DNA of 46,495 bases from Acephala macrosclerotiorum (Eukaryota; Ascomycota; Leotiomycetes; Helotiales; Mollisiaceae), in the NCBI GenBank assembly GCA_014904845.1, contig MU119558.1, positions 1-46,495 on the forward strand, given 5' to 3'. A program made the translations under genes and the position numbers. The notes below the pieces were generated by a model. That model was not told the origin of the DNA. It worked only from the letters and a program-made list of their open reading frames with translations, and searched no databases. Shown here in pieces: positions 35,901 through 42,900 of the stretch (its first letter is position 1; the number at the start of each line of letters is the position of its first letter).

Positions 35901-37057
35901 AGAAGCTCGAATCGACTTCCCAAACCTATTGCAAGGCTATATAGGACCGTAAGGTACCCAGGGTCGTCCAATGTAGAGGCTTCACGAGCCCTCTCAAAGA
36001 GTCTGATGCTGCGATCTAGATCGTCGCTGACCATACTAAGGTCGAATCGGCGCCTAAGAAAGTTGGCGAGGTTATTAAGTACCCCCGGGTCATCCGGTGT
36101 GAGCAACAGAGCTTCATCTGCGATCAAAATAGCACGCTCAAGATCCGCCCTCGATTGTTTTGCCTCGGAACGCCGACAAAGCCACCTCGCAAGCTCACTG
36201 AGGATGGTAGCGTGGCTTTCGTGGCCGACACCGGCCAGTCTCTTTGCCTCTTCAGAGAGCCTGATAGCTTCCTCTAGATCAGCAATTTTGTCTGTACATT
36301 CGAAACGTCTCCCGAAAGAGATGCCAAGCTCGATGAGCATACGAGGCCGATCTTGGCCGTTGCGGGGTATGATGCACAAAGCTTCTTCCATGACACTGAT
36401 GGAGCGGTTGACAATATTTATTTCCTGGGTGCGCTCGAATTTGGTTCGGAGGCTCTCTGATAGTATAGCCATTCGGTAAGCATGCAAAGGGTTTCCAGTT
36501 GGAGCAAGCCTCAATGCATTCTCACTGGCTTCGATTGAACGGTCTAAATCTGCAGCATCTTGGGTTTTTTTGTACCTAGAATGCAGGGCCTTTCCAAGGT
36601 TGAATTGCAGGTCATGTTGGACAGGGTCGCCCTGAGGAGACATGGAGAGGGCAGCAGTGGTGTGCTCAATTGATTTTTCGAGATCGTCTGTCGTTTTCTG
36701 GTAGTCATATCGCATGTGGTAAAGCATCCCGAGATTCCCGTACAGATACCGGCGTTGGGGGTCATCAGGGCCCATGAGTCGCAAGGCAGTATTGCCATTT
36801 CTGATGCCGAGTTCCACGTCCGCTCCGCTCTGGGTGTGGTGGTATCGCTTCGATAGCATGTTCGTGAGATTGACAACCATCGTTGTTGGATAGAGTTTGA
36901 CTGATCGCGCATGAGCAATAGCCTGCATGGTCATATCAATGGCGAGGTTCAGCTTGGTCAAGTCCCCTGTTTCGACTAGAGCGAGTCCAGTATTATTAAC
37001 TTCTTTTAACAGTTCCATGACTCCAGAAATATTTGCAAAAGAGCTAAGAGAAGACAT
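32945..37057 (-). CDS. TPR-repeat protein with C-terminal CHAT caspase-like protease domain
   Basis: One uninterrupted exon of 1,370 residues from the ATG at 37057. Roughly residues 20-830 are some 15 TPR-type repeats with a regular pattern: DL.RSI...E.AL...P.D.P.R...L.NLG..L..RFE. Their period of about 45-55 residues is longer than the classic 34 because of loops. A linker helix region (about 830-990) follows, then a CHAT domain (Pfam PF12770) to the end. The catalytic His is His1180 in FHFAGHGQ and the Cys is Cys1223 in GYLSSCLTG, 43 residues apart, so the dyad is intact. The last 50 residues are charged. CHAT proteases cut partner proteins once a sensor releases them; TPR arrays usually hold that sensor or inhibitory role. 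The substrate is unknown. A caspase-fold C14 gene starts 701 bp upstream in the opposite direction. Confidence 0.9.
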   Translation of the reverse strand: MSSLSSFANISGVMELLKEVNNTGLALVETGDLTKLNLAIDMTMQAIAHARSVKLYPTTMVVNLTNMLSKRYHHTQSGADVELGIRNGNTALRLMGPDDPQRRYLYGNLGMLYHMRYDYQKTTDDLEKSIEHTTAALSMSPQGDPVQHDLQFNLGKALHSRYKKTQDAADLDRSIEASENALRLAPTGNPLHAYRMAILSESLRTKFERTQEINIVNRSISVMEEALCIIPRNGQDRPRMLIELGISFGRRFECTDKIADLEEAIRLSEEAKRLAGVGHESHATILSELARWLCRRSEAKQSRADLERAILIADEALLLTPDDPGVLNNLANFLRRRFDLSMVSDDLDRSIRLFERAREASTLDDPGYLTVLYSLAIGLGSRFELLGNIEDLELAIATNKEALELTPKDHPDRFRTMINQAAYLELEFKHSGHKGRSSFTEGLEEAVRLSERVLQEAPLDHPNRALWLEIHGNILGSQFGAHGDAKILDKAIFSIDKALGIVSRKGYTAPSTLSNYGEWLGQRFVLNGDIHDLNKAIISTDQAVKATSTDDRRKTLWQSNLGRWLHRRFELVGALEDLNHAIKVTEIAVDSTPKGDIELPSRRNNLSHYYAQRYERGNCLDDINKSIDILRVAIDETPLDHPRRSLWILHLAVRLTDRGITGSDGNHKDDLDNAVRHFDEALPLLPENAHNLVVPWTNFGGTLRHRFVLFGRNSKSTDDIDRSIKILTKARSAMDTEHRFRAATLLNLGMSYLSRSELTENPLPTDQGEAIRSFIECFRSPKSAPSYRIQGARQAAVILDSLSRSHEAAKILEEAIDLFPTLSPRSLSRSDQQHILSQITGIASMAAAMALKSGYGYYAALMLLERGRGIIASLLMETRMDMSALDSKLAVEFLEAREKLDAPQLATNITSPYLDDEASRSRYVSESLSRHEAEEQLQATIKKIQADSKTQDFLHPPSQDELIKVLDSDTIVVVNATSYRCDAFVINKLQGVSLVELTRLKLEDVNTRVERLRLSRPHIDPTMLEWLWDDIASPILEKLGFSQPSPAESLTRIFWILTGPLSRLPIHASGRHSKGSTETVMDRVMSSYCSSLRSFIHGKKAKLRGMRIPQEVSSKKALLVGMGKSPGGSGLPDLPFAVKEVESLEELCLLLNLEPVRLSSQTREAVLAELGAFFFHFAGHGQPDPLDPSQSGLLLEDGLLTVADIQAHKLGEQIPFLGYLSSCLTGANDADRLVDEGIHLISAFQLAGFRHVIGALWQVYDDSCVKVAEPVYKSIAESGITDRSVCAALHSAVMSLRDVWVAERSSATGDCTSPSTAKSAESVDSKALGKSADQEKDKERDGRLQLGKATGAPVAALVRADWVPYVHYGP

Positions 37058-37758
37058 GTTAGCACGGCAATTTCGATAACCACAAGCGTGAAAGATACGG
37101 CTTGCGTCCTATAAGTGAAGCCTTGAATGCTAACGTCATATAGTAAGGATAAGGTAGGTAACTGACGTCCTAACTCACCCGGTGTCTGGGCTATTTATAG
37201 ACATGGTGATTAGGGAATGTTCGTCTGAGAGAATTCTCGTTTGCAATACTGTGATTCTTGAGATAAAGAGGGACGTTTTAGCTACAGCGTAGATTGCTAA
37301 CCGTTTTGTTTTGAGGCTTGACTAGGCAGTCCGAGGAGCTTGTTTGTATGGTATAGTGATTGCAAGGAAAGAGGCAGATGTGGGGACACTCTGAGCGACG
37401 AGGAAATAGCTAAAGAGGTGGCTGGTATGTATTGAAAAATGAGTCGGCTATGAAGGGAAGCGGGCTAATGCAGAGCAGCGAGACATACAGTAGCTTGATC
37501 GCCTCATCCTTGGAAGCTCGGTGTTATTGGTACCCACCTCGACTCTTTGGCCATTCATAGTCAGTCGTTACCGCCACCACAGTAGGCACACAATACAATG
37601 CCTAATTCGTTGAATAATTCATGTCCCATCTCAGATGCCAGGCTTCCTCGGAGATTTAGTCTCCTTTGGTGCGTCACATTCGTGTTCGCTGTCGTCTTCC
37701 ACTTTTTACTGTAGAGCTCGGTAGCTGCGCCATTCTCTATAGGCAGCCATCGATCGCC
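37058..37758. promoter_or_regulatory. Shared divergent promoter of the TPR-CHAT and C14 caspase genes
   Basis: The two ATG codons lie 701 bp apart, head to head. The CTATTTATAG sequence at 37,190-37,199 is nearly self-complementary and could act as a TATA-like element for either side. The frame before the caspase ATG is open for 31 codons without an ATG, so I take it as leader. The arrangement would allow joint regulation, which the sequence cannot show. Confidence 0.5.
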
Positions 37759-39789
37759 ATGAGCGGTGCAGAGTTGAAACCGACATGGACACACTGGGCT
37801 GTGCTCATCGGAGTCGGCGTGAGCATCGACACTACACCGCTCTCTGAGGATGACCAACAGCGCCGTCCAAGGGATCGATCACTCAAAGGCGCTGTCGCGG
37901 ATATCACTGCTATCAGCGACTATCTCGAAGCTGAGCCCGGTCTTAAGATCACGAAACTCACGGCCACGAAGCCATTGGTGGGAGAGAGTATAAGTGGTCC
38001 AATCGAAGCCTCAGAGAGCCTTCCAACGCTGGAAAATGTGTGCTCTGTTCTGAGAGAAGTGATTGACGAGGGCGCCCGCGGGCTAATCAAGCACGTTTAC
38101 ATCCACTTTTCGGGGCATGGAACTCGTATTGGTGGTGATGGACCACTTGCCCTAGCTCTTTACCATCAAGATGCTCGAGGGACAAGGTACCTGCATAGCA
38201 CGGAGTTGGCAGGCGCACTGAACAAGATGGTGAAGCACGGGATATGCGTCACGCTCGTCCTAGACTGCTGCTTCTCAGGAAGCGTCAAGCGCACCAGCGA
38301 ATTGCATGGCAGTGCCATTCGATTCATCGAGTACGATCCTGCTGTAGATGCAGAATCCAATGTTGGAAATTCCTTTGTGGAGGGACACTCAGACAATTTA
38401 CGCGACTCGGTGTTGAAGGTTGACCAGCTCCTAGACCCTCAAGGATATACAATTATCACGGCCTGTGGTCCCAACGGTATCGCTTCAGAAATCGAGTTTG
38501 GGAGTCAAGTGCGACGGGGAGCGCTTAGCTACTTCCTTGATTACTCTTTGAGGTTGTTGAGGAAGGCTGGTACGCAAATCACGCACCAGACGCTCTATCA
38601 CCACCTCCAAGCTAGATTTCATGCGAACTACCCGCAACAAAGTCCAATGCGTTATGGCAGCACAGAAGTTTGCTTCTTTCAAGGTCTCGTAAGTGGCTCG
38701 GGGTTGCCGTTCGTCTCGGTCTTCCACAACCCAAAAGACGGCCGCCTCATCCTCAGTTCTGGCGAAGCCCATGGAGTGCACGAGAGAGACGAGTACGAGG
38801 CATACCCATACTACACATCAGATAATCCCAAAGATGTGTCCAACCAGGAGCCCATCAAGTTGCAAGTCAAGACAGTCTATAGTCTCTCATCGGAACTTGC
38901 TGTAGTTGGTCCTTCTCACGCTGAACGTATTGCGAGGGTGCCAACCTGGAAAGCCACGCCACTTACCTCTTTCTCTCCTCGTAAGACTCGGGTGAATTTT
39001 ATGGCATTCTTGTCCGACTTGGATAGACAGCAGTTGCGGCGAGACTTACAGGCACATCCCTTCTTGCAGCTTTCCATGGAAGAGAACAGATCCGAGTTGG
39101 GTGTTTTAAATGTTAGCCTGAACACCGAAAACGCTTACGAGGTCCAGGACGGTGCTTCTTCCCAGATCCCCAACTTGCCCACTCTCTCGCGGGATAGCAA
39201 TAATTCCGTAGCTTCTCTTACGACTATGCTTGGACATTTAGCGACGTTCAAGTTCTTTGAAGGTATGGAAAACCAGCAGCCGGATTCGGAATTTGAGGGT
39301 TCCTTCCTGTTGGAAGTCGATTGCGATGTTGGACAAGACGGTTGGTTTGAAGTCAAGCATAAAGGCAGCTGGAAGATTAAATTTACGAACCTGAGTAACA
39401 CCCCCACTTACATCACCATTTTCAACTTCCGGCCGTCATGGGAAGTGTGTAACATGATTTGGGAGGCTAGCGAGGGAGACTTTCTCGAGATATCCCCAAG
39501 GGGCCACCCAGATAGCACTAAGGAATTGCCTCTAACAATGGAGGTTCCGAATTATCTCAAAGAAGCCGGTCAACGTCAATCTGAAGACATCATCAAAATC
39601 TTCATCACAAGCAAGGCGACGTCTTTTCCTACGATAGTACTTCCTAAACTTCATAACAGTGATATACGTGGTAGTCCAAATCGGCTGTCTAAGTTTCTGG
39701 AGAGTTTTATGAAGGGATTTTGTGATACGAGAGGCGGTCAACAGGGTAAATGGGCGACTCAGAACTTCTTAATAAGGACATACATGTAG
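37759..39789 (+). CDS. Caspase-fold protein, peptidase C14 family, with long C-terminal extension
   Basis: One exon of 676 residues. The start is the first ATG in frame (MSGAELKPTWTHWAVLIGVG). Residues 11-330 are a C14/metacaspase-like domain (Pfam PF00656): the first strand WAVLIGVG, LKGAVADITAISDYLE, the catalytic His120 in YIHFSGHGTR and the catalytic Cys171 in LVLDCCFSGSV, then YTIITACGPN. The dyad is intact. Neither the usual Pro/Gln-rich prodomain of type I metacaspases nor a type II linker is present. Residues about 340-676 form an extra region with VNFMAFLSDLDRQQLRRDL, a beta-rich stretch around GSFLLEVDCDVGQDGWFEV and SWKIKFTNLSNTPTYITIFN, and a C-terminal FLESFMKGF helix. The beta stretch recalls the DUF4384-like domains joined to bacterial caspases, but this is uncertain. 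The protein probably acts in the cytosol as a stress or cell-death protease. Confidence 0.88.
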   Translation: MSGAELKPTWTHWAVLIGVGVSIDTTPLSEDDQQRRPRDRSLKGAVADITAISDYLEAEPGLKITKLTATKPLVGESISGPIEASESLPTLENVCSVLREVIDEGARGLIKHVYIHFSGHGTRIGGDGPLALALYHQDARGTRYLHSTELAGALNKMVKHGICVTLVLDCCFSGSVKRTSELHGSAIRFIEYDPAVDAESNVGNSFVEGHSDNLRDSVLKVDQLLDPQGYTIITACGPNGIASEIEFGSQVRRGALSYFLDYSLRLLRKAGTQITHQTLYHHLQARFHANYPQQSPMRYGSTEVCFFQGLVSGSGLPFVSVFHNPKDGRLILSSGEAHGVHERDEYEAYPYYTSDNPKDVSNQEPIKLQVKTVYSLSSELAVVGPSHAERIARVPTWKATPLTSFSPRKTRVNFMAFLSDLDRQQLRRDLQAHPFLQLSMEENRSELGVLNVSLNTENAYEVQDGASSQIPNLPTLSRDSNNSVASLTTMLGHLATFKFFEGMENQQPDSEFEGSFLLEVDCDVGQDGWFEVKHKGSWKIKFTNLSNTPTYITIFNFRPSWEVCNMIWEASEGDFLEISPRGHPDSTKELPLTMEVPNYLKEAGQRQSEDIIKIFITSKATSFPTIVLPKLHNSDIRGSPNRLSKFLESFMKGFCDTRGGQQGKWATQNFLIRTYM

Positions 39790-39927
39790 TCGAACGTGGA
39801 GGTTATCGAGCCCATGGTTGAAGATTGCTAACCCCTCCCCCCAATCCAGAAACATCACATAATCTTTCTTTGCTTGTCGAAGGGAGGGAGACCGCCTACT
39901 GTTGGCTCGCAGGATTAACTGATCACC

Positions 39928-40725
39928 TTATTCAAAATGATCGTACAAGACCAAATCTCCTTCTTCAAACATTTCCCCACCCTTGACGGTTTTGCCATCC
40001 TCGTCGCAAAGTGAGTATTTTCCATGCTCCGCCTTCTCAATTAAGTATGGGCCTTCCCTATCTTGAGACCCCGATAGACAAAGAAAGACTTTGTCAAGTG
40101 GCATAAATTTGTACTTTCCATCTCCTGGATGGTCAACACTTGGCCTCGCACCGCCCTCAGGGAAAGTGAACCCTTCTTCTACTTCGACACTATACTTAAA
40201 GTGTAAGTGTTTCATCAGACTCACGTTTGGTAAATGGAGCCTTACATGTCGTTTTCCGAAGTCATATTCTAGTCTACGTATCGCCAAATACGATGTGCAC
40301 GATGTTTGCTTGTGGCGGCCTGTTTGAACACTGAGAACAAGATGCGAGATGGTTTTATAACAGAACTTATTTGTAATGTCTTCCAGACACTCTTGACTTC
40401 GTTGGGGGAATGCTCGAGATATCAAACCTGAAGCCTCCGCAAGGCACACCGGACACGCATGCTTCCTGCATTGCAGCCTAGAGCATGGACTAGCCACATC
40501 TAAGCGACCCGATGGAATTTTGTCTTCAACTTTGCTTACGCATATACGGACAGCCACTGGTTGAGAGCTGCAGTAGTGTGGACACGCGATGCATGCAGAA
40601 AGACCTAAACTACAAGAAAACGGTCTCACCCGATTTATGTGGAGGCAGTGCCAACTGGAAGCTACCAGCCACCATTGTGCGGCTCTGATGGAACGGTTCC
40701 TCTCGTTGAAGCCCAAGGCGACCAT
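39928..40725 (-). CDS. Uncharacterised Cys-containing protein, model uncertain
   Basis: The open frame runs on the minus strand to a TAA at 39930-39928; the first in-frame ATG is at 40725, giving 265 residues. The C-terminal 80 residues look truly coding (GKYKFMPLDKVFLCLSGSQD, GPYLIEKAEHGKYSLCDEDG, EEGDLVLYDHF). The middle has a Cys/His cluster (SRLQCRKHACPVCLAEASG) that could bind zinc. The N-terminal part overlaps a direct repeat (40,631-40,840) and is less credible. A 51-nt GTAAGG..AAG segment near 40,195-40,245 is a possible in-frame intron. The 3' end is only 138 bp from the caspase gene's stop, so the two genes converge; the 5' end is divergent from the DUF6594 gene. I do not recognise the family. 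Confidence 0.45.
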   Translation of the reverse strand: MVALGFNERNRSIRAAQWWLVASSWHCLHINRVRPFSCSLGLSACIACPHYCSSQPVAVRICVSKVEDKIPSGRLDVASPCSRLQCRKHACPVCLAEASGLISRAFPQRSQECLEDITNKFCYKTISHLVLSVQTGRHKQTSCTSYLAIRRLEYDFGKRHVRLHLPNVSLMKHLHFKYSVEVEEGFTFPEGGARPSVDHPGDGKYKFMPLDKVFLCLSGSQDREGPYLIEKAEHGKYSLCDEDGKTVKGGEMFEEGDLVLYDHFE

Positions 40726-40840
40726 TACCAGGTCGTGTTTCGCGCCTTCTTCCAAGGCGCGCCCGGTTGATGTGGAGACAATGCCAACACAACGCTGCGG
40801 AGGCTGTTGGGCGTTATAGGGAGCGGTTCCTCTTGTCAGA
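40631..40840. repeat. Imperfect direct repeat pair, about 75 bp each
   Basis: Copy 1 starts near 40631 (CGATTTATGTGGAGGCAGTG) and copy 2 near 40764 (CGGTTGATGTGGAGACAATG). Both continue with GCCAAC and, 60-63 bp on, share CGGTTCCTCT at 40694 and 40824. The offset of 130-133 bp differs by a few small indels. Read on the minus strand, both copies code for WHCLHINR. The pair lies in the short region between the divergent genes at 39,928 and 40,930. Confidence 0.7.
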
Positions 40841-40929
40841 GTTCAGCGTCCCGTTGCTTTGCCCTATTCCGTGCTATTCTTCAAGGAAAGTCACAGCATC
40901 TACCATTTTCCACTCCTTTTCCGGTCAGT

Positions 40930-42155
40930 ATGACTAGGCAGCTGAATAGCACCGACACCGAGCTTGGCATTGCAGCCGAGCCATCAAACACGCCTTCCGA
41001 AACAAGTCGTACACGAACATGGAGATATTTACGAGGTCTGCGTTCCTGGTGCATCAGTCTATTTGGTAACAGTACCCAAGACAATCGGGATGGAGATTTG
41101 CAAGGATTTCAGAGTATGTCTAACGCCCAAGGAGCAAAAGACCAAACTATCAGGGGTGCTAATGAGATCCAGTCGAGGATTATCCAAAAGGATACCCCCG
41201 ATTTTCAGCTCTCATAGCAGCGCATGATTCCTTCCAGATCCTACGGCGCTTTTCCAACTTACGGGCCCGTCTTCTGCTCCTGAGCCAAGATGAAGTAGCT
41301 CAGCTAGAAAAGAAACTAGACAAGATTGACCGAGAGGAGTCCTCACCCTTGTTTCTGGGGAGCAGTCGCAGAGATAAGAATGAAGAAAGGAAGTCTGTCA
41401 TTGATGACCTCCGAGGTGCCTTAAAAACCTATGGTGGGTGCATGGCGAACAGCGCTCATGGAAGACGTTCATTTACTAAGTAAAGACCTGGGTAGATGAG
41501 TTGATAGAAAGGTGTTTTCGGAACTTGGCGTTCGGAGCTGCGCACCCCCGAGATGTATCAAGCCTTCGAAATTGGCACATGGCAAATGCCTGCATTTCCC
41601 GCGAGGAGATGGAATTCCTGGGCCGCCCCGATGATTTGCTATGCCTCTCGGCACCTGGAGACGGTCTAGTGTCATGGCTAGAACGATACGTCTCAGAGAA
41701 GCTGTTGTTACTTAGCAAAGTAGGCCACCACAGAATGATTAGACAACCTAGTGAACGGGAAGAGTTGACGAAGCCTAGAAATGTCGTTCAGATGTATCCA
41801 GAGACCAGCATGTCCATATCTATTCTCGAGATTGTGCAAGCCTTTTGGCCCGTATCATCTCAACTCCTCTTATCATAATACTCGTGCTGGTTCCAGTTAT
41901 CATTTGCAATGCTGTTAACAGCTTGAACTCAAGATTGGCAATTATAGTCATCGCAACAAGCATCTTTCTTACCTTCTTGTCTTTGCTTATGAAAGTCAAA
42001 ATGCTAGAGTTAGTAGTAGCTGGTGCAACGTAAGGACAACAAACTTATATACAGAACTATTTGGGATTTATAACTAACAAAAGACAATTAGGTATACAAC
42101 AGTCCTTGTTGTATTTATATCAGGACCCACTTCGCCTATAAGACAAAATCAGTAG
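40930..42155 (+). CDS. DUF6594 family membrane protein
   Basis: Five exons, 40930-41113, 41173-41433, 41496-41793, 41841-42029 and 42092-42155, give 331 residues. Introns are 59, 62, 47 and 62 nt; three have clear branch sites (GCTAAT, TACTAAG, AACTAAC), while the third is the least certain and is needed to keep the frame. The splices restore family motifs (Pfam PF20237): GYPRFSALIAAHDSFQILRR, then FSNLRARLLLLSQDEVAQLE with KKLDKIDREES, then ALKTYDELIERCFRNLAF. Three C-terminal hydrophobic helices lie near residues 248-273, 280-298 and 303-320, ending in GATYTTVLVVFISG, which is typical of the family. The N-terminal 60 residues are Ser/Thr-rich and variable. The family is fungal and its function is not established; a membrane anchor with a cytosolic helical bundle is likely. 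Its neighbour is the C14 caspase locus. Confidence 0.8.
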
Positions 42156-42210
42156 AGGGTTTGGGGTAAAGCAAACTAATCGTTCGTTATTAAATAAAGG
42201 CTCGAAGCTT

Positions 42211-42465
42211 TTAGTCAATCTCACCGTCCGCCGCTGCGGTGATGTCGTGATTCAAGTTTGCAAGCTCCTCATGGAGGGTGATGAAGTCTGGTCGTTATTG
42301 AAGCTCATACTGAATTTTTACCGGGAGCGACTACCAAAGCTCCGGGTTGCAATACAATGATATCCCACGCATATTTTCAAGAAAGTCAGTCCGGCACGAT
42401 TGATTGAAGAAGCTGTACTGGGTTAGGGCCTGTCTTTAAAGCACATAGAAGATGACTGGGTGTTT
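42211..42465 (-). pseudogene. C-terminal fragment of a mutated gene, possibly DUF3435/FluG-like
   Basis: On the minus strand one frame reads as good protein over about 84 codons, broken by stops at 42436-42438 (TAA), 42331-42333 (TAG) and 42295-42297 (TAA), and ends in TAA at 42211-42213. Every internal stop is one C-to-T step from a Gln codon (CAA or CAG). Between the stops stand RQALTQYSFFNQSCRTDFLE, NMRGISLYCNPELW, SLPVKIQYELQ and RPDFITLHEELANLNHDI. The spacing recalls the C-terminal end of DUF3435/FluG-type tyrosine recombinase proteins, but the match is from memory and weak. The upstream part of the gene is lost or lies in the low-complexity stretch at 42,470-42,600. The fragment lies between the DUF6594 gene and the AT-rich block. 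Confidence 0.5.
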
Positions 42466-42900
42466 CGAGCTGCTAGGGCTGGGTGAGCAGAGGTGAGGTG
42501 ATGAAGACTACACGTGAATAGTGGGTAGGATGGGTGAGCACATGGTGAAGCGAGGGATCACGTGCCACGAGGCTTGGCAAGCACGCAGAGATTGTTAAGA
42601 GTCAGGTTAAATAACACAAAGTGATTATTTTCATTTCCATTATACGGTCAATGCTTATCCTCCTGCGACCCGTCCCAGAATTATCGAAGAAAGTCATTCC
42701 CTTTCCACTCTTTCAACGAGACAATGGTTTGACTTTGTTCGCAATATTGCAAACGTGGTAAATCGTAGGCAGCAAGTCTTGCTGCCTTGTGAGTCCCATA
42801 GTGAAGGCGGTAAAGAGAGACCTGGAGAATTTATAGTTTGAGAATTGAAAGAAGAGAAGTTTCTATTTTCAAAGACAAGTAAAAAGAAAAAAGCAAGCAA
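42466..42900. other. Transition region into the AT-rich block
   Basis: Normal composition gives way to AT-rich DNA at about 42,900. A GGTGAGCA-type motif recurs around 42,480-42,545 (GGGTGAGCAGAGGTGAGG, GGGTGAGCACATGG). The sequence TCACGTGCCACGA at 42,558 recurs at about 45,153 inside the island between the AT blocks. No gene is visible. Confidence 0.45.
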
